A stretch of 64,000 bases of DNA from NCBI GenBank assembly GCA_963457665.1, contig OY735219.1, positions 35,137,977 to 35,201,976 of the forward strand, written 5' to 3'. The position numbers and the translations under genes were made by a program. This document shows positions 1-11,888 of this stretch, piece after piece. Numbering within the stretch: position 1 is the stretch's first letter; the number at the start of each line of letters is the position of its first letter. Under the pieces are notes generated by a model. It was not told the DNA's origin. It was given only the letters and a program-made list of their open reading frames with translations, and made no database searches. The stretch comes from Thysanoteuthis rhombus. Lineage: Eukaryota > Mollusca > Cephalopoda > Oegopsida > Thysanoteuthidae.

Positions 1-310
1 CGTGGGCGTCGCCGAGCCAGTATTTTCTGAATCTGTCCAGTTCATCTCTCCATCTTGTGTTCTGTCGGCCTCGGTTTCTAATATGGTCTCTAGGGATCCA
101 TACTGTGAGACGTGATGTGCATCGGTTGTCTTTCATTCTTGCAACATGGCCAGCCCATTGCCATTTGAGTTTTTTTAATAGTTTCTATTATGTCACGGAC
201 ACCCGTTTTCTTCCTTATATACTGTGCTGTCTTGTGGTCTCTCCATGTAAGGTTGAGCATGATTCTCTCATGCACACGTTGCATACTTCTCAGTTTGCAG
301 GTCCGTCGAA
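1..310 (-). mobile_element. RTE-like LINE, 3' fragment cut by the window edge
   Basis: Read on the minus strand this matches the C-terminal part of the RTE-like reverse transcriptase seen at 14337-14905 and 27478-28882: VHERIMLNLTWRDHKTAQYI, GWPCCKN for the WAGHVARM motif, then sequence like the RDELDKF motif. It runs off the left edge, so its (GAT)n tail is outside the window. Frames are broken. Confidence 0.8.
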
Positions 311-879
311 TACAGTTGATCCAGAAAGATTGCCTCCAGCTGAACGTGCACTATAGCCCACGTTCATATCCAGTCAGTAAATTGGGCTAATTCAACTAAT
401 AGTTTAGAAGTAAGGTAAAGGAGTTGAGGGATGAAAAATGACCCTATTTCCCCAATCAAGGTACTTTGATTCATTAGGTGCAGATACAAATCCACCGTTT
501 TGGATAAAATCAAAGAGTGGACTGGAGTCCATGATGGATTGTGCTGAGTGCTGGGACAGTCATGCAATTTACACGCGTATTGTTGCGACCTTGGAGGAAG
601 ATGATGATGATGTATTGGATGTATGATAAATTAAACATGATGGTTACAAACATATCAATATCTTGGCAGCAGGCATATTCTGATTCATGATTGGTGGCCA
701 ATTTAGAACCTATACTTAGCAACAGTATCAATTTTACTATGAACAAGTGATGTATGCTTTAATATGCTGCCTGATGATTACTTCTAGAATTGTGTTATTC
801 TTTTCATAACATGTTTTGTAACAATGGGATTTATATTGATCCTTTCATATCTCTAAGTTAACATTGCTATGGTCCTTTC

Positions 880-1400
880 TGCATTTCTGAGTTGTTTTTC
901 GAATGGTTCTGTAAGTTCCAAGGGTTCGTAGCCGTAAGCAATTGTGGGTATTATGCATTGATTGTACACTATATCTCAAGGTTATTTGATAATTTGCTTC
1001 TCGGTGTGTCTCTATTTATACCAAATACTTTCCATCTTGTCTCATTTCCGTGGTCTTTCTCTGGCTTTATTGTCTGACCTAGGTAAATATATTCTTTAAT
1101 TTCTTAAGGTTTCAGTTTCTATTCTTATAGGCTTTTCAGGACTCAATTGTTGAAAATTATTTTACTTTTATTCTGTTCATCTTTAACCCTGTTTTGTTTA
1201 CTTTCCCTATTTAAATCTCATAACATGTTTTGTAGATCATCTGTAGTTTATGCTATTAATGCAATATCACCAACAGTACCTTATATTGTTCAAATATTAT
1301 CCGTCTGTGAACACCCTCAATTTCCCGGGGTGCTTTCAAGCCTCACTCAAAATAGCTTTGGTTATATTATATCCCCTTGTCTTACTTATTTCCAATCTTT
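880..1400 (-). mobile_element. Decayed LINE fragment (same family as 20235-20730 and 44480-45305)
   Basis: Positions 880-1110 match 20490-20690 in order on the minus strand (shared TATTATGCATT, TTTCCATGGTCTTTCT-like and ACCTAGGTAAA blocks). Positions 1150-1390 match the RT region at 44580-44830 (TTATATCCCCTTGTCTTAC and similar). The coding content is destroyed; the call rests on similarity to the other copies. Confidence 0.55.
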
Positions 1401-1831
1401 ATTTTGTTTGTATCTATATGAAGTATTATGTATATTGGATATTAGTGGAAAGAGCACATTTTAATTATGTATATTGTAATATATGATATTATGTATTATA
1501 ATGTGTAATATTATGTAATATATACTGTAATTATTTTCCCTACAACCCTAATAATCAACTTGCGATGTATTAATCAAGCTATGAAAATACAGGTCATGTA
1601 TTGAAAGCAATTTGATTACCTGCGATATATCTACCGTGAATTGACACAAACACCGACTTTTGACTCTGGAAGGACGCAACTCTCTCAACCACGGAGCTAT
1701 TATTGCTAGATCTAGGCAGAGTGTACGACATAAATTCATGTGGTAATTAGTTTCGATCGGATTAGAGTTTTGGTGATGGCGTCGAACAGGCGTTCCTAAT
1801 GGGGGGGAGCAATATCCTCCAGTTATTTTTT

Positions 1832-2098
1832 AAGGGGCCAATATGCTCACCCAAGCGGATAAAAGTTGAACTGAGGGTGGTGATAGATAGTCACATACAA
1901 ATGCATCTTTCCTTTTTAATGTTGATGGGGTCAATAACTTGATAATGTAATGCAATGTTCCTTTCGGAAGATATTCAATCAAATTACTCAGTGTAAGTAT
2001 TTACTTGGCTAAAGGCATTAGATAAAACATCGAAGTCATTTTCAAGGGGCCATATCGTCCCCAATGGAGTTATAGTTGAACTGAGTGGACGATAAATT
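1832..2098. repeat. Pair of about 55 bp direct repeats, unclassified
   Basis: The block near 1832-1890 (AAGGGGCCAATATGC, then AGTTGAACTGAG) recurs near 2041-2098 (AAGGGGCCATATCG, then AGTTGAACTGAG). Spacing is about 208 bp, so this may be two units of a longer tandem repeat. No coding content is seen. Confidence 0.45.
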
Positions 2099-2399
2099 TA
2101 GAAAAAAAAAGCTGATTGAGGGAAAATGTTGAGAAACCCTAGTTAGAAGGTTTGGAGATTTTTTTAATATTCAGGTTTGGAGGTTTATTGTACTGGGTTA
2201 GTAACTCAATTTTGGTGGAATGATGATGCAAACGTCTTTACTTCATATTCGGGTGAGTTTATACGATCTCTGATACTGGTTAATCACGCCAGAAACCGGA
2301 ACGCTATAATGACTCACTTCAACACTGATGTTGCAAGGCTGGAGACTTATTCGCCTTCCCACGGTTGGAATGTAGAACCTTTTTTTATTGTTGGAACCC

Positions 2400-2860
2400 A
2401 ACGCATACGAGAGAAAATGAGCAGAAATGACCTAGTTCCTTGCATTTTGGTTGGCCACTGACATTAGGGGATTGCCTTTTTCTTGTGCATCGAGTTGCAG
2501 TCTTAGTCCCTTTGATCTAGACGAAGTGTAAATCCTTGGCCACGAATGACTAAGAATTGAGATCAAGGTCCTCACAAAACAGGATATTTACTCATCCTTT
2601 CACAGGGATGGGTCGTTTTATTGTTGGAACCCAAAACAACACAGAGCAATGCCCAACAAACAAGAGTCTAAAATAGTTTGCATCCTTCGGCACTTGCCTT
2701 CTGGTACGTCACAGGTTTTGGGGAATAGCCTGCGTGGGTGGATCCCCTTGAAGAAGACAATGAAGTTCAGGTCTTTGGCCATGGACGAAGAAGGATTGAG
2801 ATAGAGGCTGATCACGCAAAACAGGTTTCCGATCTCTCTCCCAGCCATACATGTTCATGA
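2400..2860. repeat. Two diverged direct copies of an unclassified sequence
   Basis: TTATTGTTGGAACCCAA occurs at about 2384 and 2618. In both copies it is followed by a similar series: CTTGGCCA(C/T)G-A, a block like GAATTGAGAT, then CAAAACAGG. The spacing is about 230 bp. Short open frames overlap it but resemble nothing I know. Confidence 0.35.
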
Positions 2861-2899
2861 CGACCTTTTCCACTTGTAGTGAAAGGTGGTGTTGACCCT

Positions 2900-4172
2900 G
2901 CGCATAATTTCCAAGCATACAAATGAATATGCGTATAGTTACATTCAGCAGTCTTATTTAGGGGAGTAAAATTTCCAGATAAAATGTATAACAGAAAGTA
3001 TATACTCGTGCAAGAGGATTATGCACTAACCCTACTGTGTAATATAGATATTTCATTCAGTTAAGGGTTGTTCCTTGTGGATTTACTTACTTAGAAATGA
3101 ACTGAATTCTTGTATAATCACACGTTATCATACGTAAGCCTGAATTAAGTTGTGATTGTATTTCAATTCATCCAACCATATAATGAGCTTCTATGCCATT
3201 TTTTCTGTTTATTTATTTGTTACTATGTTTGTGCTCAAATGGATTGAGCTCACGATTTTTGCCTGTTCTATTTGTATGAGTTCAACCTGAGACATAGCAA
3301 AAGTAAAGATGAAAGAAGCATAAATTCCACATTCGCAGACAAGGCTGTTACGGAACGACCTTTAAGGGTTTGGTTTCGGAAAAAAATTGCAAATCGAGAT
3401 TTCAGTGTAGAAATTCAAGATGATGAAGATTTTAAGCCCAAGTAAAAAAAAGTTTACTGCAAACCCCAAGTTCGAATAATTAACTACAGTGGTACAGTGC
3501 ATTGGGAACGGCGTTCCCTTACTCATCCCACATGACCTCGAAACGTCCCCAAAATTGATTACAGAAAATCGGATGAAAGACCCCCACCTTGAGAGAAGGC
3601 AGCCCCCCCCCCCAGATTCCTCACTTTTTTTTAGCGCTACACTACTGATTAAAAAGCAAGCACATCACTGGCGTTTTCAATTGGAAAAAAAGATCTAAAA
3701 CAGAGTTTTGAAAAAAAAAAAAACATCTGAAAATATCTACATAATGGAAAATCTAAATGATAATAATAAAATAAGACCCCCAAAAATTCAAAAAAATAAA
3801 AAACATTTTTAGGAGAGGATTTATTGTGGTGCCGATGCCAATTTTCAAGTCTGTTTACAAAACAATAGCACCTGAACATGCATATATAAGGAATAGAACA
3901 CTCAAAATTATTGATTTAAAATGATACTACTGAATCATGTGAATTGTTTGATGGTCAATTTTCATTTCAACCGTGTTCCCTGGCCTTAACGCAATCTACC
4001 CTGAGATATGTCTAAAAAACATACTTTGCGTCCTACAAGCCGAAGTTTATATTTTTCATAACTCTAGAGGAAGGCAATCCATGCTAGACAGTAATCTGAA
4101 CTCTTGCATTCATCAACGTCTGAAAGTAAGTATCACAAATAATAAAAAATAATACTCAATCATGAAAATGTC

Positions 4173-4175
<3 letters not shown>
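2900..4175. other. Unique AT-rich sequence, no recognisable gene
   Basis: I see no conserved coding motif, RNA gene or mobile element here. There is a C9 run near 3605 and A-rich runs near 3710-3790. Confidence 0.4.

Positions 4176-4234
<59 letters not shown>
4176..4234. repeat. (AT)n microsatellite
   Basis: About 59 bp of pure AT dinucleotide directly 5' of a SINE copy. Confidence 0.98.
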
Positions 4235-4235
<1 letters not shown>

Positions 4236-4237
<2 letters not shown>

Positions 4238-4500
4238 ATGCTCTTTCATAGGAATAGGGCACTCTGGTGGACGGGGAATTAAGGAGCTAAATAGATATAT
4301 CACTTAAATTCGGCATTTCTGCCCGTCCACTTCCGTGGCCCAGCGGTAGGAAACCGGCCTGCGGGTCTGAAGTTGAAGGGTTTCAATCCTGCCTCGTGGT
4401 ACTGGATGGGATTACGGATTGTCTATGGCCACACTGAAGAGTTGTAATGCAACGAAGCAGCTGTCTTTGCATGACACAATTTTTTTAAATTTTTTATTTT
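4236..4500 (+). mobile_element. SINE family A, tRNA-derived
   Basis: It begins with a non-tRNA head (GGGCACTCTGGTGGACGGGG), then a tRNA-like part with an A-box-like GTGGCCCAGCGGTAGG (4335-4350) and a B-box-like GGGTTTCAATCCTG (4378-4391), then a conserved tail CCACACTGAAGAGTTGTAAT. Other copies lie at 9485-9795, 17868-18030, 18203-18518, 18715-18868 and 55030-55282. It sits between two (AT)n tracts. Confidence 0.75.
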
Positions 4501-4501
4501 A

Positions 4502-4508
<7 letters not shown>

Positions 4509-4580
<72 letters not shown>
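4509..4580. repeat. (AT)n microsatellite, 3' tail of SINE A
   Basis: 72 bp of AT dinucleotide following the SINE A copy in its sense direction, like the tails of other copies. Confidence 0.98.
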
Positions 4581-4587
<7 letters not shown>

Positions 4588-4952
4588 CTAAAAATCTATA
4601 ATCCTCAAATCAATTATTTTTTAATACATTGATTGATGTGGAGGAAATCTCTTCACTGAGATGATTCCATGGTTTGGTCACTCCAGTAAAGAAATTCGTT
4701 CTCAGACTATTGAATGTCTGTACCTGGAATTTTTGACTTTTTTTTTAGATGAAGCAAAGAGCTGTGATATATTGCCAATCTCAACTTTGTACAATGGTCA
4801 ATTGTCGATTTATCCCGTTGTATACACACAAGCACGCACACCTACTCAAAGAGATTTCGCAAATTATAGTTGGTTAGAACTTGGTGTCCAAGGAAAACTA
4901 GATTGTGAAAATGGAGAGCAGCAATGTAGATGCAGCTTGACCAAGGGTACTT

Positions 4953-5435
4953 ACTTCATCATCATCATTACCATCATCATCTTTTTAGCGTCCGTTGTTG
5001 GACGTAGGCATAAACGTTCCCCAAGATTTGCTAGACCTCTATCATAGGCATAGCAGAGCCAGTACTTCCAGAATTTGTCTAGCTCGTCACGCCAATCTAC
5101 TTTTATTCGACCACAATATCGCACATGATCTCAGGATATCCACGTTGTGAGTCGTCATGTCCAGAGGTTGTCTGGGTTTCATGCAACATGCCCAAACAAA
5201 CCTCTCTATCGTGAGCGTTATGGTGCCTGTACTTTCTGGACGTATCTAGTTCGTCTCGACAACTTATATTTTGTCGGCCCCGGCTGCACATACAATCTCT
5301 AGTGATCCAGGTTGTGAGTCGTGATGTCCAGCGGCTGTCTGACATTTGCGCAACATGACCAGCCCATTGCCATTTCAGATTCCGTATAGATTCTATCATA
5401 TTTTGGACTACTGTTCTTTCCTCTAATATTCTCAA
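4953..5435 (-). mobile_element. RTE-like LINE 3' end with an internal duplication
   Basis: On the plus strand it starts with the (ATC)n tail and the conserved TTTTTAGCGTCCGTTGTTGG block, then the reverse complement of the RTE 3' coding end. The block containing TTGTGAGTCGT(C/G)ATGTCCA occurs twice (near 5144 and 5314), so about 170 bp is duplicated inside the copy. Minus-strand remnants read WAGHVAQMSDSRWTSRLTTW. Confidence 0.8.
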
Positions 5436-5459
5436 AATTTTGCAAGTCAAAATTGAGAT

Positions 5460-6990
5460 CCGCCCTTAAGCCCGGAGCGTCCTCAACGCCAAGAAATAGG
5501 ATATTTTTAAACTGGCCTCTTTGATAAAAAAAATTGTACCTGTCTTCTGGTCTTGAAAAAATTAAAATAAAATTTTCATCTCAGAATTCTAAAAATTCAA
5601 GATTATGATTTGGTCGTGAAACCGAATAATATGGTGTGAAGATTTTGAGCAGGGGAGGTAACTATTAAAATTGCTAGATCTGTCCCAATATTCCTCGGTC
5701 AATGGCCAGCCCCCACCACACTCACCAAATATCATTGAAATTCATTGAGAACTTTTGGAGATATTGTGTGAGTAAGAATGAGCGAATGCATGAATGTATG
5801 AAAAAATAACTCTCAATTGAAAAAAAATCCTGGATCCATCCCACAAAGTAACCATACACCCCAAGGATATTTCATTGAAAATCATTGATAATTTGAGATG
5901 TGAACTTATTGCTACGAAGCTGGCGGGTCCTGCATCCACTCTGAAACTGCTTCTTCTGTAACCCACTCACTGTGTACCCTTCCACAAAACTTAATTGAAA
6001 TTTTTGGAGATTTCGTGCTGACAGACAGTTGGACGGACTGACAGACAGATACGAAAGAATATATATGCCTCTTCCAACTCAAAATTCTAAATCATCATCA
6101 TCAGCAGCAGCAGCAGCCTTTTGTCGTCTGCCGTTGAATAATTCACTTGAACTTTTTAAGGGTTGAATTGAACTATAGGGATGAATGGAATATGAATTGA
6201 ATTTTCAGGGTAAATGAATCAATTTACTCGAATATTTCCATTTTCGAAACTTGAAAAAAAATATTTTTTGTGGGAAAAATATTCAACAGGAAAAAATTTC
6301 TAGAAATTTAATTCTTTGTCATACGATTGTTCTTAGCTAACTCTGTGTAAACTACAAAAATTCTGATAATTTTTTCGTTTCGATTTTTTTTTCCTTCTTT
6401 TCGTCAGTCCTAGCTTTCTTTCCACTCTAAAGGATGTTGAAAGAAATTGTATCTTGAGAGATTTTTTTCCCATGCGCTAAAGCATGCATCAACTCATTTC
6501 AAAAATATGTAGAGCTCTTTGCCCGTGATACAAAATGAAGAATATATAAAATTAAACACATTGGAGAATATGGTAAAATTGAGATAATGTAAACACGTAG
6601 GGTCCATGAAACGTAGTAAAATTGACACTGAAATAGTTCGAGAAGATGTGTCATGATGCAATTTCAAGTCAGGCGTCTTTTCTCACCCCTCGGGCATCTT
6701 TCTTTACGTTTGTTTAATTTTCTCTCCACGTCATATAAACCAGATACTCCCACAACTGAACTGCCATGACCTGACACTGGGGAATACCATTCATTTTATT
6801 TTTATCGGCTTAACGTTCGTCTTTTGTTTCTGTATTTTTTTGGTTTTTGTTTTGTTCCATTCACCTATTTGCGTCATTCCTTGACTCTTCCCATTTCTGG
6901 CTTTCTCTTGCTGTTGTTTATAAATAATCTTTGCAGGATAAGATTAATTCTTATTTTATTTTTCATCCTACGCTAAATCCTTATCTGCAA
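5460..6990. other. Unique AT-rich sequence with no gene seen
   Basis: Only short AGC runs near 6100 and T-rich stretches. No domain or RNA gene is recognised. Confidence 0.4.
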
Positions 6991-6994
6991 AATT

Positions 6995-8035
6995 TCCACC
7001 CTTCCTTCTTTCCTGCATTCCTTCCTTACTTCTTCCCCCAATTTCGTTCCGTTGAGTCTGTTTTTCTTCATTCCTTCTTTCCTTCTTTCCTGTCTTTCTT
7101 TCATTCAATTCTTCATTCCTTGTATTCTCCCTGCTTTCAGCCCATCTTTCTTTCTTCCCTTCGATTCACATTTATTCGAATATTCATTCTATCCAAATTT
7201 CCTTCTTTTCTTCTTCCATTCCTTCCTACCCCCCCCGTTCCTAATTTTCTTCCCTCCTTCTTTTCCTCCTCCCTTTCTCACTGCCTCGTTTTTTCTATTT
7301 CCATATATCTTTCTTTTCTTCGAGTCTTCTTTCTTTCTATCCTTCCTCACCGTCCTATTTCTTTCCTTGCATTCTTTATTTTTTTCCCACCCTTCCTTCT
7401 TATTATTTTTCACCTCCTTCTCCTTCCTTTCCTTCAATTCTCTTTTCCAGTCACTGTCTTCATTGCATTTTCCCTTCTTTATTTTCTTCATTTCTTCTTC
7501 CTTTCCTCATATTTGCCCTTTCTTCTAACCTTACCTCTTCTATCTCTGTCTGTCTTCCTTTTTTCTTTCTTTCCTTTTCGTCCATTCTTTCTTTCCACCC
7601 TTTTATCTCTTCTGTCACTCATTCATTGTTCATTTTCTATCCTTCTCTTCCCCTTCTTTCCAATTATTTTCCTCATTTTCTATTTTTTCATTTTTTCTTC
7701 TTTTTTCCATCCATCCTCTTCTCTTTTTCCCTTCTTTCCTCTCTTCTTTCTTTCGATTCAGTCCCTCTCTATTCAATCCTTTCCTCTTTCTATCATTCCT
7801 TCTTTCTACCCTTCCTATCTTATTTCTTTCTTTCTAATCTCTTTCATCTTCATTCCTTCTTTCTTTTCTCCACACTCCTCCTTTTCTATGTCCCTCCTCT
7901 CCTTTCGTCTTTTCTTATTCAATTATTTTCATCATTTTTTTTCTATCTTTCTCTCTTTCTTTTCCCGTTGTTTTTCCTTTTCTTCTATTTGTCCCCATTC
8001 CAAGAATATTCTTCTTTTTATTTCACACATTTATT
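6995..8035. repeat. About 1 kb polypyrimidine (TTCC/TTTCT-rich) tract
   Basis: The plus strand is almost entirely C and T over about 1,040 bases, built of varying CTTCC, TTTCT and TTTTC units. It creates a 369-codon open frame of F, L, S and P that is a composition artefact. Such tracts can form triplex DNA. Confidence 0.95.
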
Positions 8036-8049
8036 TATAATTACATTTA

Positions 8050-8335
8050 AAGAGAAGGGAAGGGAAAGATAGCTTAGAAAAGAGGCAAGCGAGGGAAAGG
8101 GGAAGAGAAAGAAAGGAGGCGGAGGGACAAAGGAGAGAAAGAGAGAGAAAACGAAAGGGGAACAATGAATCAATAAGAGGAGGAAATAAAGAAAGACGAA
8201 GAGGAAAGAACGAGAATGTGAAGGAAGTGAATCAGGCGGAAAACGGGGGGGGGTGAGAGAGAAGGGGGAGAGAGGAATGCGGAAGAGGGTAGAGAGAGGA
8301 GGAAGAGAAATAAGAGAAAAGGGGGAGAACAAAAA
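8050..8335. repeat. Polypurine (GAA/GGA-rich) tract
   Basis: The plus strand is nearly all G and A. It lies about 15 bp after the pyrimidine tract, so strand composition flips sharply near 8040. Confidence 0.93.
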
Positions 8336-8510
8336 TGGTCAGAATAGAAGATCGAATTTTTTTTTCAAAGAAAACGTAATGAATTAAAAACTACTAGCAG
8401 GAATACCCAGCGTTGCCTGTGAATTTTTTCAAATTAGACAACATTGTGAAAAATTTTTTCTTTAATCTATTTCTCGAAACAAAACATATTGGAAAAGATT
8501 ATTTACACAG

Positions 8511-8815
8511 ATTGTGATAGACAGATATGAATACTTAGATATTTACCAGTCTATTCATCCATCTACCTATCTCCGTACGTCCGTATATATCTATGTATCG
8601 GTTCATTATTCATCTATCTACATCTACCTCGTCTATTCATTATCTATCTACCAGCCCAGTCTAGTCATTATCTATCTATCCTATCTACAAGTAAGTATAT
8701 TCATGTCTATCTAATACTATCTATTTATCTAGCAGTCTGTCGGTCTGTCCATATCTATCTACCCGTCTTCATACCTATCAATCAATCTACCTGTCTGTTC
8801 ATATCTATCATATAT
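8511..8815. repeat. Degenerate (TCTA)n tetranucleotide repeat
   Basis: Imperfect CTAT/TCTA units are interrupted by CCGT, CATT and AGTC words. Predicted ORFs rich in Y, I and S are artefacts. Confidence 0.85.
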
Positions 8816-8997
8816 CTTCATACGACTCCACAATTAAGTACCTTGGCGTGGTGGGGTGGCGTACATGTTCCAATGATCCGGATGGCTATCAAGTCGTATT
8901 TCAATTTCTAGTAGGTCCACCCAAGAAAGACAGGTCAGGGGAAAGGAACTTGACCAAATCTTATTCACTTTCGGGTGTGTATGTCTCCACCCATCCC

Positions 8998-9110
8998 AAC
9001 ACACACACACACACGGATACATTCCTTTCATTGTTTTTCGATGTGGCACAGACACATTCACACACACACGCATATGTATACACACACACACATATATATA
9101 TATATATGCT
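8998..9110. repeat. Interrupted (CA)n and (TA)n microsatellites
   Basis: ACAC tracts at about 9000-9015 and 9056-9092, ending in TATA at 9093-9108. Confidence 0.85.
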
Positions 9111-9206
9111 AATTAGAAATGAGTTTATAATCCGACAGAATTGCGTCATATTATATAGAAACACTCATCCAGGTTATCATTTCAATTAAGATTTTATATA
9201 TAATAT

Positions 9207-9210
9207 GACG

Positions 9211-9276
<66 letters not shown>
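9207..9276. repeat. (AT)n microsatellite
   Basis: About 70 bp of AT dinucleotide directly before SINE B. Confidence 0.98.
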
Positions 9277-9279
<3 letters not shown>

Positions 9280-9465
9280 CTCAATGGTAAGAGCATTGCT
9301 ACGTTGAAGCAGCTACGCCACCGGTCACAGGTTCGATTCCTGCAGCAGTTTATTCTATTTACGTTGCATTAATTGAGTGATACATTAAGTGCGTGATGAC
9401 GGAAGATCATTTCAAATAAGATTCTATATAATACAACGCAATTTAGAATCATTCTATCGGACCAT
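9277..9465 (+). mobile_element. SINE family B, tRNA-derived
   Basis: The D-arm GCTCAATGGTAAGAGC pairs with itself and serves as the A-box. The B-box is GGTTCGATTCC (near 9333). The anticodon arm does not fold as in a true tRNA, and a 3' unrelated body follows with TTCAAATAAGATTCTATATAAT. A minus-strand relative lies at 30885-31270 and a fragment at 55285-55412. Confidence 0.7.
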
Positions 9466-9484
9466 TTCTTTGTATGAATATGAT

Positions 9485-9795
9485 CTTTAATAACTGAGTC
9501 ATTCACACACAGCTGTTTTGTTGTTTTACAACTCTTCAGTGTGGCTATAGACTATCCAATAACAAGTCCAGAACCACGAGGTAGGATCGAAACGTTTGCT
9601 TCAGACCCCTGCCCTACGGTCAGTAGGACCCAATTTGATCAATATATTTACTTACGCGCAATTCCCCATCCACCAGTGCTCCATCCCAGAGTTAGAAGAG
9701 CATTGTTATATAGCTTATAATGAACGAATTGCCTTACTTGAAGAGTGCTCAACCCTGAAGATAGGAGCGTTAATTATAATGATGATTCATAATTG
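9485..9795 (-). mobile_element. SINE family A, near full length
   Basis: On the minus strand: head with GGTTGAGCACTCTTC, GGAGCACTGGTGGATGGGGA, B-box-like GTTTCGATCCTACC, and tail CCACACTGAAGAGTTGTAA followed by CAGCTGTGTG. About 310 bp, the same order as the copy at 18203-18518. Confidence 0.75.
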
Positions 9796-9799
9796 AGTC

Positions 9800-9825
9800 A
9801 TCCACAGACAGTGTGGCTACAGGCT

Positions 9826-9831
<6 letters not shown>
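9800..9831 (-). mobile_element. SINE A tail fragment
   Basis: TCCACAGACAGTGTGGCTAC then GGCTATCCA is the reverse complement of the SINE A tail with the middle deleted. It is joined to an (AT)n tract. Confidence 0.55.

Positions 9832-9884
<53 letters not shown>
9831..9884. repeat. (AT)n microsatellite
   Basis: 54 bp of pure AT dinucleotide. Confidence 0.98.
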
Positions 9885-9886
<2 letters not shown>

Positions 9887-9954
9887 ACTAATACACTAAA
9901 ATTCCCAATTTTATTTTTTGTGAAAAGAAAAAACTATATTCCCAATTTCATCTG

Positions 9955-10100
9955 CCTTTATGTCTGTTCATATCCATCTATCTAGTCTAGTCTTATGTCT
10001 ATTTATCTATCAATCTATTCAAATCTACCCACCGTGTATTCATATCTATACATCTAACTATCTCATTCCGCTCATATCTATCTCCTGTCATTATCTCTAC
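9955..10100. repeat. Degenerate (ATCT)n repeat
   Basis: Imperfect ATCT/CTAT units like those at 8511-8815. Confidence 0.75.
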
Positions 10101-10559
10101 TCAATAAGATGCATAGTGCTGGTAGCTTATGTTACAAAGATTGAATACTTTTTTCATATTCAGCAGGGCTAATTCAAAGTAGGATTAAGTAGCTATTGAC
10201 AGAAAAATCGACGACTTTTTTTTATTAAACTTACCTTAAAGCTATTAAAAAAGAGAAACTATCATCTTTAACGCCTGAATTTGTAATCATACATGCAACT
10301 GTAGTATATACATTTTATTTTCAGCTGAAACACTTTTTAGCAAGAATTATTCCAATAACAATTTTAAAAAGAATAAAATCAAGAAAGAAGAAAACAGATG
10401 ATTGTAAGAAGATAAAACTTTGAAAAAAAATTGAAAAAGTCATCACATTTCAACTTATACGAAGTTCTGACGTTGTTGTTGGTCATACATGTCTGTAAAG
10501 AAAGTATACCAAGTATTAACATACAATTAGCACTGGCTGTTACTGTGCAGTCAGTTTCT

Positions 10560-11755
10560 TAAGTGATAAACTCTGTTGCAGCTTTTGTAGGTGTACTCTG
10601 TGCCCAGCTGCGTGGGTGTTTTCACTGGCCTCTTCCGTCAATTCCCTCTCAATTCTTCCTAACAGTCCTCTCTCACGCGTCTGGATACCCGCCTTGATGG
10701 CAAGTCTCTATCTGCTGCAGTCTGAGGTCACAGCCTCCCAGTTTGCCAGGCTGGTGTTGTTCACCGTCAGATCTCGCTAAAAAAAACATATGTGTAACTG
10801 GCATTACAGCTTGTCGGGATCCAGTGACAATTTCTGCGTAGAATACGTCATTGGGTTTCGTTCGTTCTACGCGCGACTGACATGACCGAGCCATCACAAG
10901 CTCCTTAGCAAAACATAGAAGGTAATCCTGCTTGAACCAAAATGTTCTTGTTTGGCACATGGTCCTTCCTGATGATGCCCCGAATCCTAAACTCTAAATG
11001 GAAACATTTGCTTTCCTGGTAGGATTACAAGACGCATGCCTCGTTGCCATAAAGCAGCGTGCCAAGCACGCAGGTCTAGTACACCCTCATCTTCATGTTG
11101 GCAGTCAGTATTGGGTTACCCGAGGTTGTCTTATAGGCTGGGCAGTGCTGCTTTTGCCATGCCGAATTGTGTGTTCAGTTTGGGGTCCAGGGAGAGGCTG
11201 CTGCAGATGGTGGAACCAAGCTAGATGAAGTTGTCCACCAACTCTAAGGTGTGGTCGCCGATGCCGGGGATGTCGCTGACACATTAAGCCATGATGTAGG
11301 TCTTTTAGGGATTGACAATGAGACCAAATTGTTTGCACGCGCATGCAAAGCTGTGCGAGCAATTAGGGCGTAAAGCACCTCCCTAGTCAGTATTTTCTTC
11401 GCCTTGGTTTTCGCTCAGGTCCGTTCTAAGTTGGATTTTCCGACTGCTTCTTGTTTACACCATCCACAGATTATTCCACGCTCAAGATAGTGGTAAGGAG
11501 AAGTTGTCGAAAAGTGTCGGGACAAGAACACACTCCTATTTCACACAGCTCCTGATTGGCAATGGCTTCGTGAAAGGATTAGCGTGTTGGACGACACCCT
11601 TCATGACTCCATGAAAAATGTGTTCATCCACAGGAGCATGGGGAGCACCCAATTCTTTAATGCAGAGTAAATGGGTCTGTCCTGTTGACCAAGTTGAAAG
11701 CTTTGGTCAAGTTAGTGAAGCAGTATACAATAGTCGCCTTTGCTAGCGGCACTTA
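10560..11755 (-). mobile_element. LINE family 2, decayed reverse transcriptase
   Basis: Minus-strand reading shows RT motifs in order with frames broken: LTKAFNLVNRTDPF (near 11700), SFHEAIAN, FRQLLLTTIL, then ACKQFGLIVNP (near 11310), VSDIPGIGDHTLELVDNFI and LGSTICSSLSLDP (near 11200), and further downstream ATSDCSR-like C-terminal sequence. These match the common metazoan RT motifs for AFDTVN, ACKEFGLTI and YLGSTIS. The FADD catalytic motif is not readable. Sequence and motifs differ clearly from the RTE-like family. Confidence 0.7.
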
Positions 11756-11862
11756 TCCTACGGGATGAGATTGAGCAATTCCACTCATTTGAACTCACAT
11801 TTTTTTTTAGATTTTTAATAATAGATATTGACCCATTGAATCAATTTCGACTACCATGTGCA

Positions 11863-11887
11863 ACTCTCTCTCTCTCTCTCTCTCTCT
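11863..11887. repeat. (TC)n microsatellite
   Basis: About 25 bp of TC dinucleotide at the join between the LINE 2 module and the inverted RTE piece. The same join is near 26831 in a second copy. Confidence 0.95.
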
Positions 11888-11888
11888 G

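Noticed and set aside
6931..8040. 369-codon open frame, the longest in the window
   Set aside because: It is made wholly of F, L, S, P and I from a pyrimidine tract; no domain, and no stops only because the tract lacks A and G.
9277..9352. Functional tRNA gene
   Set aside because: D-arm and B-box are good, but the anticodon arm does not pair and the T-stem has a mismatch; it is continued by a SINE body.
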